A stretch of DNA of 17,416 bases from Algoriphagus sp. (GCA_023255285.1 JALRIY010000003.1:16094-33509); one strand, 5' to 3'. Shown: positions 8,614 through 16,498, numbered from the stretch's first letter. Notes: generated from the letters alone by a model not told the origin. Numbers and translations are program-made.

Positions 8614-8644
8614 CAAAGATACAAGTATACACCGCTTACCCAAG
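8614..8644 (-). promoter_or_regulatory. Bacteroidota-type promoter upstream of tatA
   Basis: On the minus strand, CTTG (8644-8641, three of four bases of the -33 TTTG element) is followed after exactly 19 bp by TATCTTTG (8621-8614), a full match to the -7 consensus TAnnTTTG. The predicted transcript start is about 8608, leaving a short leader before the tatA ATG at 8582. No strong terminator hairpin is visible between the envC stop (8695) and this promoter, so read-through from envC is possible. Confidence 0.65.
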
Positions 8645-8694
8645 GAGGGAAGACACTGATAAGCATCTTTTTTATGAAGATACAATTTTTATTC

Positions 8695-9939
8695 CTATTT
8701 GGCAGTAATCCAGGTTGCAGGGTCCATAATTTGCAAACCTTTCCATGTTTGAAAATGAACTTCCGCCACACCTTCCGCATTTGTGGCAACCTGTCCTATA
8801 ACTCCTTTTGCCTTTACGGTTTGGCCGGTTGTTACCGAAATTGATTTCAATTTGCTATACATAGTAAAGTATTCCCCATGTTTGATGATCAGCGTATTGC
8901 CATACCCAGGAATGGTAGTGATTTTGGTAACCACACCATCGAATACTGCTCGAACGGAGGAATTGGGCTGAGTACGGATGTCAATCCCATCACTTTCTAG
9001 GGTAATTCCTTTTAGGGTAGGGTGAGGATACGTCCCATACTTTTGGGCTATTATTCCCGTCTCAACAGGCCAAGGGAGTTTTCCTTTATTTCCTGCAAAA
9101 GAACTTGATAGTGCTGCTGCCTCTGGTGTCATGGGCATGCTTGTACCTGCTTTTTTTGTACTCGTACTTTTCTCCTTTTTTGCTGCCGCCTCTGCCAGTC
9201 GAATTTCAGCTTCAATTGCAGCTTTAATCATTCGGTTTAATTGTTCTTGTTGCTTTTTTGTTGCAGCAATTTGTCGTTTAATGTCTCGCTCCTTTTTGGA
9301 CAGGGTGTTCACCAAGCTTTGCTGCTCTTTTCGCATTTTTGCTAGCTTTTCTTTCTCTGTCTTTTCTTCCGCCAATACCTTTTCCTTATCAATTTTTCTT
9401 TCATCCAACTGAACTCGCTCTTCGGCTAGGAAAGTAGTTAATTTTTCAATTTGGGCTGCCTGCTTTTTGCGGCTTTCCGTATACTGCTTGAGGTATTTCA
9501 ACCGCATGTACAATTGATTAAAGTTTGTGGAACTGAATACAAACGAGACAATAGAGAGCCCTCTATTTAGTTTGGAAGAATTGTAAATCATTCGTCCATA
9601 TTCCGCTTTCAATTCAGTCAACTGATTCTCCAAGGAGTTAATTCTCCTCTCTATATCCACGATTTCATTGGTAATTAAATTTACTTCGCGGTCCAAGGTA
9701 GTTACCAAGCGGTTTTGGCTTTGGTATTGTGCGGAAATTGCATTCAACTGGCCCAAAGAAGTTTTTTTTGTGGCCGTAGTCTGTTTGAGAATGGCGTCAA
9801 ACTCTTTTAAGCGAGATTGAATTTCTAGCTTGTCCTTTTCCAGCTGCTCCCTACTTTTCTTCGTTTGTCCTTGTAGGGAAAAAGTGAGAAAAAAGGTAAA
9901 CAGAACGAAAAATACCGTGCTAAGGAATTTCATAAGCAT
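8695..9939 (-). CDS. EnvC-like murein hydrolase activator with degenerate M23/LytM domain
   Basis: A periplasmic coiled-coil plus LytM protein. EnvC-type proteins activate cell-wall amidases at the division site rather than cutting peptidoglycan themselves. The 414-residue frame opens MLMKF; the second ATG (9933) gives a cleaner Sec signal peptide ending near QGQTKK at 24-28. A long charged coiled coil covers about 28-255, an Ala/Lys linker follows, and the LytM domain spans about 286-410 (LPWPVETGIIAQKYG onward). Active M23 enzymes have HxxxD, a YAHL-like His and HxH; here these read SDGID (Ser316, Asp320 kept), YSKL (Lys363) and EVH (Glu393, His395 kept). Zinc binding and catalysis should therefore be lost. 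Its start follows the DUF4292 stop directly (TAAATG), so the two are probably coupled. Confidence 0.9.
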   Translation of the reverse strand: MLMKFLSTVFFVLFTFFLTFSLQGQTKKSREQLEKDKLEIQSRLKEFDAILKQTTATKKTSLGQLNAISAQYQSQNRLVTTLDREVNLITNEIVDIERRINSLENQLTELKAEYGRMIYNSSKLNRGLSIVSFVFSSTNFNQLYMRLKYLKQYTESRKKQAAQIEKLTTFLAEERVQLDERKIDKEKVLAEEKTEKEKLAKMRKEQQSLVNTLSKKERDIKRQIAATKKQQEQLNRMIKAAIEAEIRLAEAAAKKEKSTSTKKAGTSMPMTPEAAALSSSFAGNKGKLPWPVETGIIAQKYGTYPHPTLKGITLESDGIDIRTQPNSSVRAVFDGVVTKITTIPGYGNTLIIKHGEYFTMYSKLKSISVTTGQTVKAKGVIGQVATNAEGVAEVHFQTWKGLQIMDPATWITAK

Positions 9940-10677
9940 TTAATATCGAAAAGGGAAACTCAAGGTGTTCGACTGCGGATCCACAGATGTCCATTGTAGG
10001 TAAATTCTGAAATTCCGTGTTCCCTGTGGAGCCTTTAAGTTAACTTTAAATAAAGACTCACTGGGAAAGAGTTGGGAGTGTGTTTCCTGAAATTTGGGAT
10101 AGCTAGCCAATAAGGAGCTTTCCGCTGTCAGTGAATTACTCAATACTTCTGAGACTTTTCCATGGCGGGTATCTATCTTACTAAAATACCGGACTTTATT
10201 TCGGACTTGAGTGAGTTCAAATTTTTTACCCACCCGTAGTAATCGATCCTCAAAACTAGCAGCGTAAGGAATATTTGCCCATAATAAGTTTTGGAAAAGT
10301 TCAATAGAGAGGTCTATTCCGTATTGCTTTTCAAATTCTTCGTAGCTGAGTTGTAGGTTTTCTTTTCCCAAGCGATCATTCAACTGAATTTTATCGGTAG
10401 TAATCAGTCCTCGAATCGCTTCTACTCCCAATCCAGGGGATAGAGAAAACCAAAGAACACTGTCTTTTTTCGCTCGAACCTGAAGGGTTCCTCGGGTGAT
10501 TTTACCAGATTCTTCTTCCAAGACAAACTTCGCTTTCCCTTGTAAAAATTGGTAATCGACTGTAGTGGGATTGAATGTTTCCATCTCTTTCCCGCCTTCT
10601 GGGAGGGAGATGTTTTTTGCACAACTCCAATTCAAAAGCAGGATGGTGAGCAGAAGAAGGAAGCGTGTACTACTCAT
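9940..10677 (-). CDS. DUF4292 lipoprotein, LolB-like pattern, function unproven
   Basis: A 245-residue lipoprotein with a hydrophobic signal and lipobox ending LNWSC (Cys19). The body matches the DUF4292 family of Bacteroidota. The order of motifs, FLQGKAKFVLE, an RAKKDSVLWFSLSP strand, GVEAIRGLITTDKIQLNDR and then a helix LFQNLLW, recalls LolA/LolB-type lipoprotein carriers, in which a half-open beta sheet holds acyl chains. That structural likeness is my inference and does not show a Lol function. The start overlaps the TPR gene by 8 bp and the stop abuts envC, so the three genes are tightly linked and probably act in the same envelope process. Confidence 0.87.
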   Translation of the reverse strand: MSSTRFLLLLTILLLNWSCAKNISLPEGGKEMETFNPTTVDYQFLQGKAKFVLEEESGKITRGTLQVRAKKDSVLWFSLSPGLGVEAIRGLITTDKIQLNDRLGKENLQLSYEEFEKQYGIDLSIELFQNLLWANIPYAASFEDRLLRVGKKFELTQVRNKVRYFSKIDTRHGKVSEVLSNSLTAESSLLASYPKFQETHSQLFPSESLFKVNLKAPQGTRNFRIYLQWTSVDPQSNTLSFPFRY

Positions 10678-12397
10678 GGATTTTCCCGGATTTAATTTTT
10701 TGAATTAACTCGGTAGAACCTTCCGATGTCTTGCTTGCCTTAGTCCACCAGATAATGGCTTCTTCTCCTCGCTCTAGTCGGTACAAGATATCTCCGTAAT
10801 GCTCCATCACTACACCGCTTGGCTCTTTTTCGTAGCGCAATGCTTCTTCCAGATGAACGGCTGCCTCTGAATAGCGTTTCATTTGGTACAACACCCAAGC
10901 CAAAGTGTCTAGGTAAGTCCCATTTTTTGGATGTTTTTTGACTACTCGCTGGGCCATTTCCAATGCTTTTTCCAATTCTTGCAAGTCTAACGCTAAAAAG
11001 TAGGCATAATTGTTTAGCACCTGCTCATCGTTGGGATTGAGAGTAAGTGCCTTTTCAAAATTGGCAAATGCCGCTTCCTTGTTTCCAAGTTGGTACCAAC
11101 TAGCGCCCAAGCTACCATGCGCTACTTGCGCTAATTGAGGGTTTTTATCGGCATTCAATTGCAAGGCAGTTTCCAAGGCATCGACTGCTAGTGAATCTTT
11201 CTTTAGCGCAGAAAGTAAGATGCCTTCATAAAACCAAAATTCAGCTTTTTCAGGAAATTCTTCTACTGCCATTCTGCTATACTGAGCTACTTCTTCAAAA
11301 TCGGCTCCTTCCCCAAAAGAATTTGTGAGCACCTCCTCCAATAGTCGTTCATTTTTAGGCTGGATTGCTAAGGATTTTTTAAAATAGGTCAATGCTTCTT
11401 CTTGATTTTTTTCTGCTTTCCTCCGGTTGCCAAGTGCTTCGAGTATGGAGGCATCCTCGGAATGAAATTTTAGGAAAACCTGCTCTAAACTATCCAATTC
11501 CTTTTCCCGCTCTACAGTTTTTAGTTCCTGCAGCAGTCCTTGAAAGGCATTCGCCTTTGCTGAAGCTGCTAGGTCAGGGCTTACCATAGCCGAATAGAGG
11601 AAAGTGTTTGCCTGTGGGAGCAATCCTTTATCTTTAAACAAGGTGTAAGCTGCTAGCTGTAACTCAGGTTGGTTTGGATAGCGGGTGATCTCCCTATCTA
11701 CTAGTTGAATGGCTTGGTCTAGCTGGCCATTGTTGTAAAGAATTTCTACCAGTGAAAGAACATGGGACGGATTGCCTGGAAAAGTGGCGATAAGTTTTTC
11801 TCCTTCTGCAACTGCTTTATTCAATTGGTCTTTCCGTAGGTATATGCGTTGTTTTTGTACAGTGAATGGCTCTCTAACTCCAAAATAGGCTTCTGCACGG
11901 TCAAGAGCTACAAGTGCTTTGTCAAATTCATTAGCATTTAAGTAGATGGATGCTAATTCCAGGTTGTACTGCTGATTTTTCGTTGGCTCCTGGGTCAATT
12001 TTTCTAGGAGTGAAGCAGCCTGCAAGGGTTGTTGGAGTTTGGTATAAATTTCAGCTACAAGCAGGGTGTAGTAAAGGTTGCTTGGGTCGATGGAAGCAGC
12101 CTTTTGAGCATAGGGAAGTGCTTTGGCAGCTTGGTTGGTTCGTAGAAAAACGGTGGCTATTTTAAAGGATATTGCAGGCTCCTCTGGGGAAAATTCCAAG
12201 GCTTTTGCCAAGTATTGGCTCGCTTTTTCTAGGTCTCCTAAGGCAAATGCCTTTTCTCCTTCGATAAAAAAGCGGCTCGCATTTGCTTTTTGTTCTTGGG
12301 CTTTTACTTCTTTTTTTGACAAAGAGGCTTGTGAAAACCCTGGATTTAAATTCAGGAAAAAGAAGGCAATTAGAAGAAAAATGGAGGTAACTCTCAC
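10670..12397 (-). CDS. Exported tetratricopeptide-repeat protein
   Basis: A 575-residue TPR scaffold, probably periplasmic or attached to the outer membrane. Starting from GTG at 12397 gives MRVTSIFLLIAFFF, a good Sec signal peptide, cut near GFSQ (20-23) or just after. The rest is a chain of about ten or more 34-residue TPR units, with patterns such as ALGDLEKASQYLAKALEFSP, AAFANFEKALTLNPND and YSEAAVHLEEALRYE. The only in-frame ATG upstream, at 12562, would add 55 implausible residues, place the signal peptide internally and overlap the flippase gene; a TTG at 12415 is a weaker option. A TATGTTTG box at 12433-12426 supports the GTG start. It overlaps the DUF4292 gene by 8 bp. The binding partner is unknown; the neighbours suggest a role in cell-wall or lipoprotein handling. 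Confidence 0.87.
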   Translation of the reverse strand: MRVTSIFLLIAFFFLNLNPGFSQASLSKKEVKAQEQKANASRFFIEGEKAFALGDLEKASQYLAKALEFSPEEPAISFKIATVFLRTNQAAKALPYAQKAASIDPSNLYYTLLVAEIYTKLQQPLQAASLLEKLTQEPTKNQQYNLELASIYLNANEFDKALVALDRAEAYFGVREPFTVQKQRIYLRKDQLNKAVAEGEKLIATFPGNPSHVLSLVEILYNNGQLDQAIQLVDREITRYPNQPELQLAAYTLFKDKGLLPQANTFLYSAMVSPDLAASAKANAFQGLLQELKTVEREKELDSLEQVFLKFHSEDASILEALGNRRKAEKNQEEALTYFKKSLAIQPKNERLLEEVLTNSFGEGADFEEVAQYSRMAVEEFPEKAEFWFYEGILLSALKKDSLAVDALETALQLNADKNPQLAQVAHGSLGASWYQLGNKEAAFANFEKALTLNPNDEQVLNNYAYFLALDLQELEKALEMAQRVVKKHPKNGTYLDTLAWVLYQMKRYSEAAVHLEEALRYEKEPSGVVMEHYGDILYRLERGEEAIIWWTKASKTSEGSTELIQKIKSGKIHE

Positions 12398-12425
12398 TGC
12401 AGGATGTAATTTCAAATCAACGCTA

Positions 12426-12433
12426 CAAACATA
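12426..12433 (-). promoter_or_regulatory. Putative -7 element of a promoter for the TPR-DUF4292-envC unit
   Basis: The minus strand reads TATGTTTG, a full match to TAnnTTTG, in the 86-bp gap after the flippase stop. No TTTG lies at the usual 19-bp distance (the nearest is about 25 bp away), so the -33 part is weak. The predicted transcript start near 12419 would exclude the ATG at 12562 and leave a leader of about 22 nt before the GTG at 12397. Confidence 0.4.
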
Positions 12434-12483
12434 GTGCCTTTTCCTTAATTTGACTGAACAAAAAAGGGGTAGTAATTGCTTAT

Positions 12484-13983
12484 TTAGGATTTTTTGGGAA
12501 GCAGAGAGGTGAAAAAATGGCGCTCTCCAAAAAGGACGGCACCGAGAAAGAAGAGTGTGCACGAATTTTTTAGGATTAGATTTAGACTAGCGGCTCCTGT
12601 TTCCAAATAAAAACCACTGTAACTTAAGAGAAAAGCCAAAGTCAGGTAGGCGAATCCCCGTCCCGTTTGGTAGGGAATAGGGTAATATTGTTGTCCGAAG
12701 TAGTAACAGGCACCGGTCATTACCACATAGCAGGCTACGGTGCTCACTGCTGCACCCATAAATCCCCAAACTGGAACTAAAAATACAATGCTGGCGATAC
12801 TGACCAAGGCACCCATAAAAGTGATCCAAAAGCTGTAGCTGGTCTTGTCTGTAAGTTTAAACCAAATGGATAAATTGAAATAAATACCCAAAAGAAGGTA
12901 TCCTAGCAGTAGAGTGGGAACAATAGAAAATCCAAGTTGATAGACTCCTCCTTGTAAGAAAAGTGGTCCTATCCAATGGAGGTTGACTGAAATCAAAATC
13001 ATCAATAAGGAACAAAAGAGGATAAATGCATGCATGACCTTTGCGTACAATTGAGGAGAGTCTTTTTCTTTGGACTCCCTAAAAAAGAACGGTTCGGCGG
13101 CATACTTAAAGGCTTGGATGACTAAGTTCATGAGGATGGCCAACTTAAAATTAGCACCAAATATACCGGCTGCTTCTCGGGAACTTAGTTCTGGGTAATA
13201 ATTGGCAGGAAGTACGTATTCAAAAAGTAGACGGGAAATGAGTTCATTGGTCACTCCTGCCAAACCCATGAAAAGCAGTGGGAGGGAATAGGTCCACATG
13301 GGCTTTAGGATTTCTTTTTCTAGACGTAAGGTGAAAAAGCCTGCTTTCCACCATACAAAAGGGATAATCAAGCCATTGGCGATCAAATTGGAGAGGAGGA
13401 TGTATTCCACCCCCCAGGCCGATTGGTAGCCAAAGGCTTCTGTGGGAAGTATCTCTTCTTGAATCCAACTAGGAATCCAAATTAAAAAGAGCAGGTTAAA
13501 GAATACGTTGAGGAGTATGTTGATCAGTTTTGCTCCAGCAAAAGTTTTCGCTTTGTTTTCTAGCCTGAGTTTGGCAAAGGGGATGGCCAATACCGCATCA
13601 AAGGCAAGTAATATAGCGGTCCACTGAAACAAATAAGCTTGACCGGGATAGTCCATCCATTCTGCCAGAAGTGGTGCAGCGAGGTAAACTGCTGATCCTA
13701 GCACTAGGCTGGATAAGACGAGTAGTGTTTGAGTAGTATGGTAAACTCGAAGAGGGTCCTGATTTTTGCCAGTAGCAAACCGGAAAAAAGCGGTTTCCAT
13801 CCCATAAGTAAAAACGATGTTTAAAAAGCCGATTAAGGCATAGATACCCGTGAATGCGCCCAAGTCTGCCTTACTCAGGTAGCCCGTGTAGACGATGATC
13901 AGTAAAAAATTGATTGAGCGCCCTAAAATGCTGCTGAGGCCATAAATGGCAGTTTGTCCGGCAAGTTTTTTGAGTGCACCCAT
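12484..13983 (-). CDS. Wzx/MATE-like polysaccharide (O-antigen type) flippase
   Basis: A 499-residue integral membrane protein of the oligosaccharide flippase group, which moves lipid-linked sugar chains across the inner membrane for LPS, capsule or exopolysaccharide synthesis. It begins GALKKLAGQTAIYGLSSI followed by GRSINFLLIIVYTGYLSKADLG, the usual opening of these transporters, with about 12-14 hydrophobic helices along its length, including paired helices near the C terminus (YLTLAFLLSYSGFYL). Loop features such as KPMWTYSLPLLFMGL fit the family. The transported glycan cannot be told from sequence. It starts 15 bp after echA ends and is probably read from the echA promoter. A glycosyltransferase lies about 2.5 kb away on the other strand, but there is no surrounding polysaccharide cluster in the window. 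Confidence 0.9.
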   Translation of the reverse strand: MGALKKLAGQTAIYGLSSILGRSINFLLIIVYTGYLSKADLGAFTGIYALIGFLNIVFTYGMETAFFRFATGKNQDPLRVYHTTQTLLVLSSLVLGSAVYLAAPLLAEWMDYPGQAYLFQWTAILLAFDAVLAIPFAKLRLENKAKTFAGAKLINILLNVFFNLLFLIWIPSWIQEEILPTEAFGYQSAWGVEYILLSNLIANGLIIPFVWWKAGFFTLRLEKEILKPMWTYSLPLLFMGLAGVTNELISRLLFEYVLPANYYPELSSREAAGIFGANFKLAILMNLVIQAFKYAAEPFFFRESKEKDSPQLYAKVMHAFILFCSLLMILISVNLHWIGPLFLQGGVYQLGFSIVPTLLLGYLLLGIYFNLSIWFKLTDKTSYSFWITFMGALVSIASIVFLVPVWGFMGAAVSTVACYVVMTGACYYFGQQYYPIPYQTGRGFAYLTLAFLLSYSGFYLETGAASLNLILKNSCTLFFLGAVLFGERHFFTSLLPKKS

Positions 13984-13998
13984 GGGTTATAGGATCAC

Positions 13999-14781
13999 TT
14001 ACTCACCACGAAATACGGGTTTCCGTTTTTCCAAAAAAGCAGAGGTTCCTTCTTTGTAGTCTCCTGATTTGACACAGCGTGCAAAGGAATTGGCTTCTGT
14101 TTGGTAGCCGTTTTCTTCTAGGAAAACAGCATTTACGCAATCGACTACCATGCCGATCGCAAGGGGTGCTTTGCTTTTAATTTTTTCTAAAATTTCTTCT
14201 GCTGCAGCGATCGCTTCTTCTTTGGTCGGTAGGATGTGGTTGACTAGGCCAAGTGTTTTGGCCTCCTCTGCACCGATCCTATCTCCTGTCATCATTAGTT
14301 CATTGGCTTTGCCTCGGCCTACAAGGAGGGTGAGACGTTGGGTGCCTCCATAACCAGGGATGATTCCCAAATTAACTTCAGGCTGTCCAAATTGTGCGTT
14401 GGCAGTAGCGATGCGCATGTGGCAAGCCATGGCCAATTCGCAACCACCGCCAAGAGTGTACCCGTTGGTCACCGCGATAACCGGCTTGTGACAATTTTCA
14501 ATTCTAGCAAAAATTTCCTGTCCACTCTCTGCAAATTTCCGGGCATTGACTTCGTTCAGCGAGGCGATTTCGGTGATGTCTGCACCAGCGACAAAAGCTT
14601 TTTCCCCAGCACCAGTAAGGATTACTCCTTTGATGGCCTTGTTGTCCATTACTTCATCAAATACCTGTCTGAGTTCTTCCAAGGTATCCAAATTCATGGC
14701 GTTCATCTTTTCCTCTCTATTGATGGTCAAGTAGAGGATTCCTTGTCGTTCTTCGGTAAGGAGGTTGACAAATTCTGACAT
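13999..14781 (-). CDS. Enoyl-CoA hydratase/isomerase (crotonase family)
   Basis: A 260-residue crotonase that probably hydrates trans-2-enoyl-CoA to 3-hydroxyacyl-CoA in fatty-acid or amino-acid breakdown. The oxyanion-hole segments AFVAGADI (62-69) and NGYTLGGGCELAMAC (106-120) and the motif GQPEVNLGIIPGYGGTQRL (132-150) are present. Glu115 and Glu135 match the two catalytic glutamates of rat mitochondrial hydratase (Glu144 and Glu164) at a constant offset, which favours a true hydratase over other crotonases; the acyl-chain preference is unknown. A longer frame begins at 14838, but its first 19 codons overlap the promoter at 14803-14833, so ATG 14781 is chosen. It is divergent from the isocitrate dehydrogenase gene and followed after 15 bp by the flippase. 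Confidence 0.93.
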   Translation of the reverse strand: MSEFVNLLTEERQGILYLTINREEKMNAMNLDTLEELRQVFDEVMDNKAIKGVILTGAGEKAFVAGADITEIASLNEVNARKFAESGQEIFARIENCHKPVIAVTNGYTLGGGCELAMACHMRIATANAQFGQPEVNLGIIPGYGGTQRLTLLVGRGKANELMMTGDRIGAEEAKTLGLVNHILPTKEEAIAAAEEILEKIKSKAPLAIGMVVDCVNAVFLEENGYQTEANSFARCVKSGDYKEGTSAFLEKRKPVFRGE

Positions 14782-14802
14782 ACTTATGCAGGATAATTCA
14801 AA

Positions 14803-14833
14803 CAAATATACCTCCCCCTCCAAGACTACCAAA
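14803..14833 (-). promoter_or_regulatory. Near-consensus Bacteroidota promoter for echA
   Basis: On the minus strand, TTTG (14833-14830) is separated by exactly 19 bp from TATATTTG (14810-14803), matching both the -33 (TTTG) and -7 (TAnnTTTG) elements. The predicted transcript start, near 14797, leaves about 15 nt before the ATG at 14781 and rules out the upstream start at 14838. Confidence 0.75.
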
Positions 14834-14949
14834 TTCAAACGGGGAGAAAAATCTAAATTCTACCCTAGAGTGGGAGCCAAAAACTAAATTTTATACCTAT
14901 CATAACTAGAATTTTTGAAGCGAATTACCTGTTTTTAGCCATTTTTTCG

Positions 14950-14957
14950 TACTTTTG
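14950..14957 (+). promoter_or_regulatory. -7 promoter element for the isocitrate dehydrogenase gene
   Basis: TACTTTTG matches TAnnTTTG, 36 bp before the ATG at 14994. The -33 region is T-rich but has no clear TTTG at 19 bp spacing. The TTG of a longer in-frame opening (14955) lies inside this box, so the first 13 codons of that frame are unlikely to be translated. The 212-bp gap between echA and icd holds this element, the echA promoter and otherwise AT-rich sequence with no other feature I can support. Confidence 0.5.
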
Positions 14958-14993
14958 CACCTCGAAAGACCAGAATTAAACCCAACTATACAA

Positions 14994-16448
14994 ATGGACT
15001 CCAAAACTACAATTACCGTTGCCTATGGCGATGGAATTGGCCCTGAAATCATGAAAGCCACCCTAGCTATTTTAGATGCTGCTGGGGCTAATTTGGAGTA
15101 CGAGGTGATTGAAATCGGGGAGCAAGTGTATCTCAGGGGGATCAGTTCAGGTATGGAATCAAATGCCATTGAATCTCTTCGCAACACTAAGGTTTTTTTA
15201 AAGTCACCCATCACTACGCCGCAGGGTGGAGGCTTCAAATCCCTCAACGTGACCACACGGAAATCCTTCGGTTTGTTTGCTAATGTTCGCCCTTGCAAAG
15301 CCTATGCTCCGTTTATTAAAACTCACTTTCCAAAAACAGATTTAGTGATCATACGGGAAAATGAGGAGGACTTGTATGCAGGTATTGAGCACCGACAAAC
15401 CCAAGAGGTATACCAATGCTTGAAGCTGATTTCCCAGCCTGGATCTGAAAAAATCATTCGCTATGCCTTTGAATATGCCAAAAAGTATGGCCGCAAAAAG
15501 GTGACTTGCATGACCAAGGACAACATCATGAAGCTGGCGGATGGCTTATTTCACAAAACCTTTAACGAAATCGCAAAAGAATACCCAGGTATTGAAACTG
15601 ACCACAAGATCATCGATATCGGAACCGCTTTGATTGCTGAGCGACCTGAGATTTTTGATGTCATCGTCACACTCAATCTGTATGGAGATATTATCTCCGA
15701 CGTAGCAGCGCAAGTAACCGGTTCAGTGGGCTTAGGGGGATCTGCCAATGTAGGCGAAGAAGTGGCCATGTTTGAAGCTATCCATGGTTCTGCCCCTGAC
15801 ATTGCAGGGAAAGACATCGCTAATCCCTCAGGGTTGTTAAATGGAGCCATCCTAATGCTAGTGCACCTTGGTCAGCCAGAGATGGCAGAGAAAATTTCCA
15901 ATGCCTGGATGAAAACCCTCGAGGATGGAATCCATACCGGGGATATCTACCAAGAGGGATTGTCCTCTAAAAAAGTAGGTACTCAGGAATTTGCGCAGGC
16001 AGTCATTGCTAGATTAGGACAGGTGCCTTCTAAAATGGTGCCTGCCTCCTTTGGTAAAGAAGGTACCGTTCCCATGGATGTAGCCCTTCGACCCAAACCA
16101 AAGGCAAAAAAAGAATTGATTGGAGTGGACGTATTTCTAGATTGGGATCAAAACAATCGGAATCCGAATGTCTTGGGCAACCTCCTAAATACACTTGATA
16201 CTGGTGGATTAAAGCTGAGTCTAATCACCAACAGAGGAGTAAAGGTATTCCCTGACGGCATGAAAGAAACCTTCTGCACCGACCACTGGAGATGTCGTTT
16301 TAAGGCAGAAGAAGGAAAGGTTCTCTCGCATATCCAAGTGATTGACCTGCTTCAAAAAGTAGAGCGAATAGGCCTTGATTTTATCAAAACAGAGCACCTC
16401 TACACATTTGATGGAGTGAAAGGGTTTTCACTAGGGCAAGGAGAATAA
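14994..16448 (+). CDS. icd: Isocitrate dehydrogenase, long form with C-terminal extension; NAD+-type coenzyme signature
   Basis: Converts isocitrate to 2-oxoglutarate and CO2 in the TCA cycle. The 484-residue protein is longer than E. coli Icd (416) and resembles the Thermus-type enzymes that carry an extra C-terminal domain, here about residues 372-484 after a Lys/Pro-rich linker (RPKPKAKK). Substrate and metal residues are in place: Ser83, Asn85 and Arg89 (SLNVTTR), Arg99, Arg121 and Tyr128 (RENEEDLYAG), Lys175 (MTKDN), Asp232 and Asp236 (YGDIISD). The coenzyme loop reads HGSAPDIAG (264-272): Asp269-Ile270 replace the Lys-Tyr pair that holds the 2'-phosphate in NADP-dependent Icd, suggesting NAD+. 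Isopropylmalate dehydrogenase is less likely because of the SLNV substrate motif and the C-terminal domain. ATG 14994 is preferred over TTG 14955, which falls inside the promoter. A strong terminator follows. Confidence 0.93.
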   Translation: MDSKTTITVAYGDGIGPEIMKATLAILDAAGANLEYEVIEIGEQVYLRGISSGMESNAIESLRNTKVFLKSPITTPQGGGFKSLNVTTRKSFGLFANVRPCKAYAPFIKTHFPKTDLVIIRENEEDLYAGIEHRQTQEVYQCLKLISQPGSEKIIRYAFEYAKKYGRKKVTCMTKDNIMKLADGLFHKTFNEIAKEYPGIETDHKIIDIGTALIAERPEIFDVIVTLNLYGDIISDVAAQVTGSVGLGGSANVGEEVAMFEAIHGSAPDIAGKDIANPSGLLNGAILMLVHLGQPEMAEKISNAWMKTLEDGIHTGDIYQEGLSSKKVGTQEFAQAVIARLGQVPSKMVPASFGKEGTVPMDVALRPKPKAKKELIGVDVFLDWDQNNRNPNVLGNLLNTLDTGGLKLSLITNRGVKVFPDGMKETFCTDHWRCRFKAEEGKVLSHIQVIDLLQKVERIGLDFIKTEHLYTFDGVKGFSLGQGE

Positions 16449-16461
16449 GATCCATGAGTTG

Positions 16462-16498
16462 GAAGAAGGGGAAAGTAAATTTCCCCTTCTTCTTTTTT
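16462..16498 (+). terminator. Intrinsic terminator after icd
   Basis: A perfect 13-bp stem (GAAGAAGGGGAAA paired with TTTCCCCTTCTTC) closes a 5-nt loop (GTAAA) and is followed by six T residues at 16493-16498. It begins 13 bp after the icd stop codon. On the minus strand the stem lacks a comparable U-run, so it should act mainly on plus-strand transcripts. Confidence 0.88.

Noticed and set aside
8640..8694. Possible terminator after envC (ATCTT...AAGAT)
   Set aside because: The stem is only 5 bp of A/T-rich sequence with no proper U-run, too weak to call.
12123..12434. 103-codon plus-strand frame
   Set aside because: A shadow of the TPR gene and its leader. It is rich in residues expected from the complement of TPR codons, with no start signal.
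14338..14778. 146-codon plus-strand frame
   Set aside because: It is antisense to echA, which has both catalytic glutamates and a promoter. The antisense frame has no recognisable domain or promoter.
14782..14838. N-terminal extension of echA by 19 codons
   Set aside because: The -33 and -7 elements of a near-consensus promoter lie inside this stretch, so it should not be transcribed from that promoter; crotonase alignment begins at the internal ATG.
14868..14885. Possible inverted repeat (CTACCC...GGGAG) in the echA-icd gap
   Set aside because: The arms do not match fully and do not sit at either promoter in a clear operator position.
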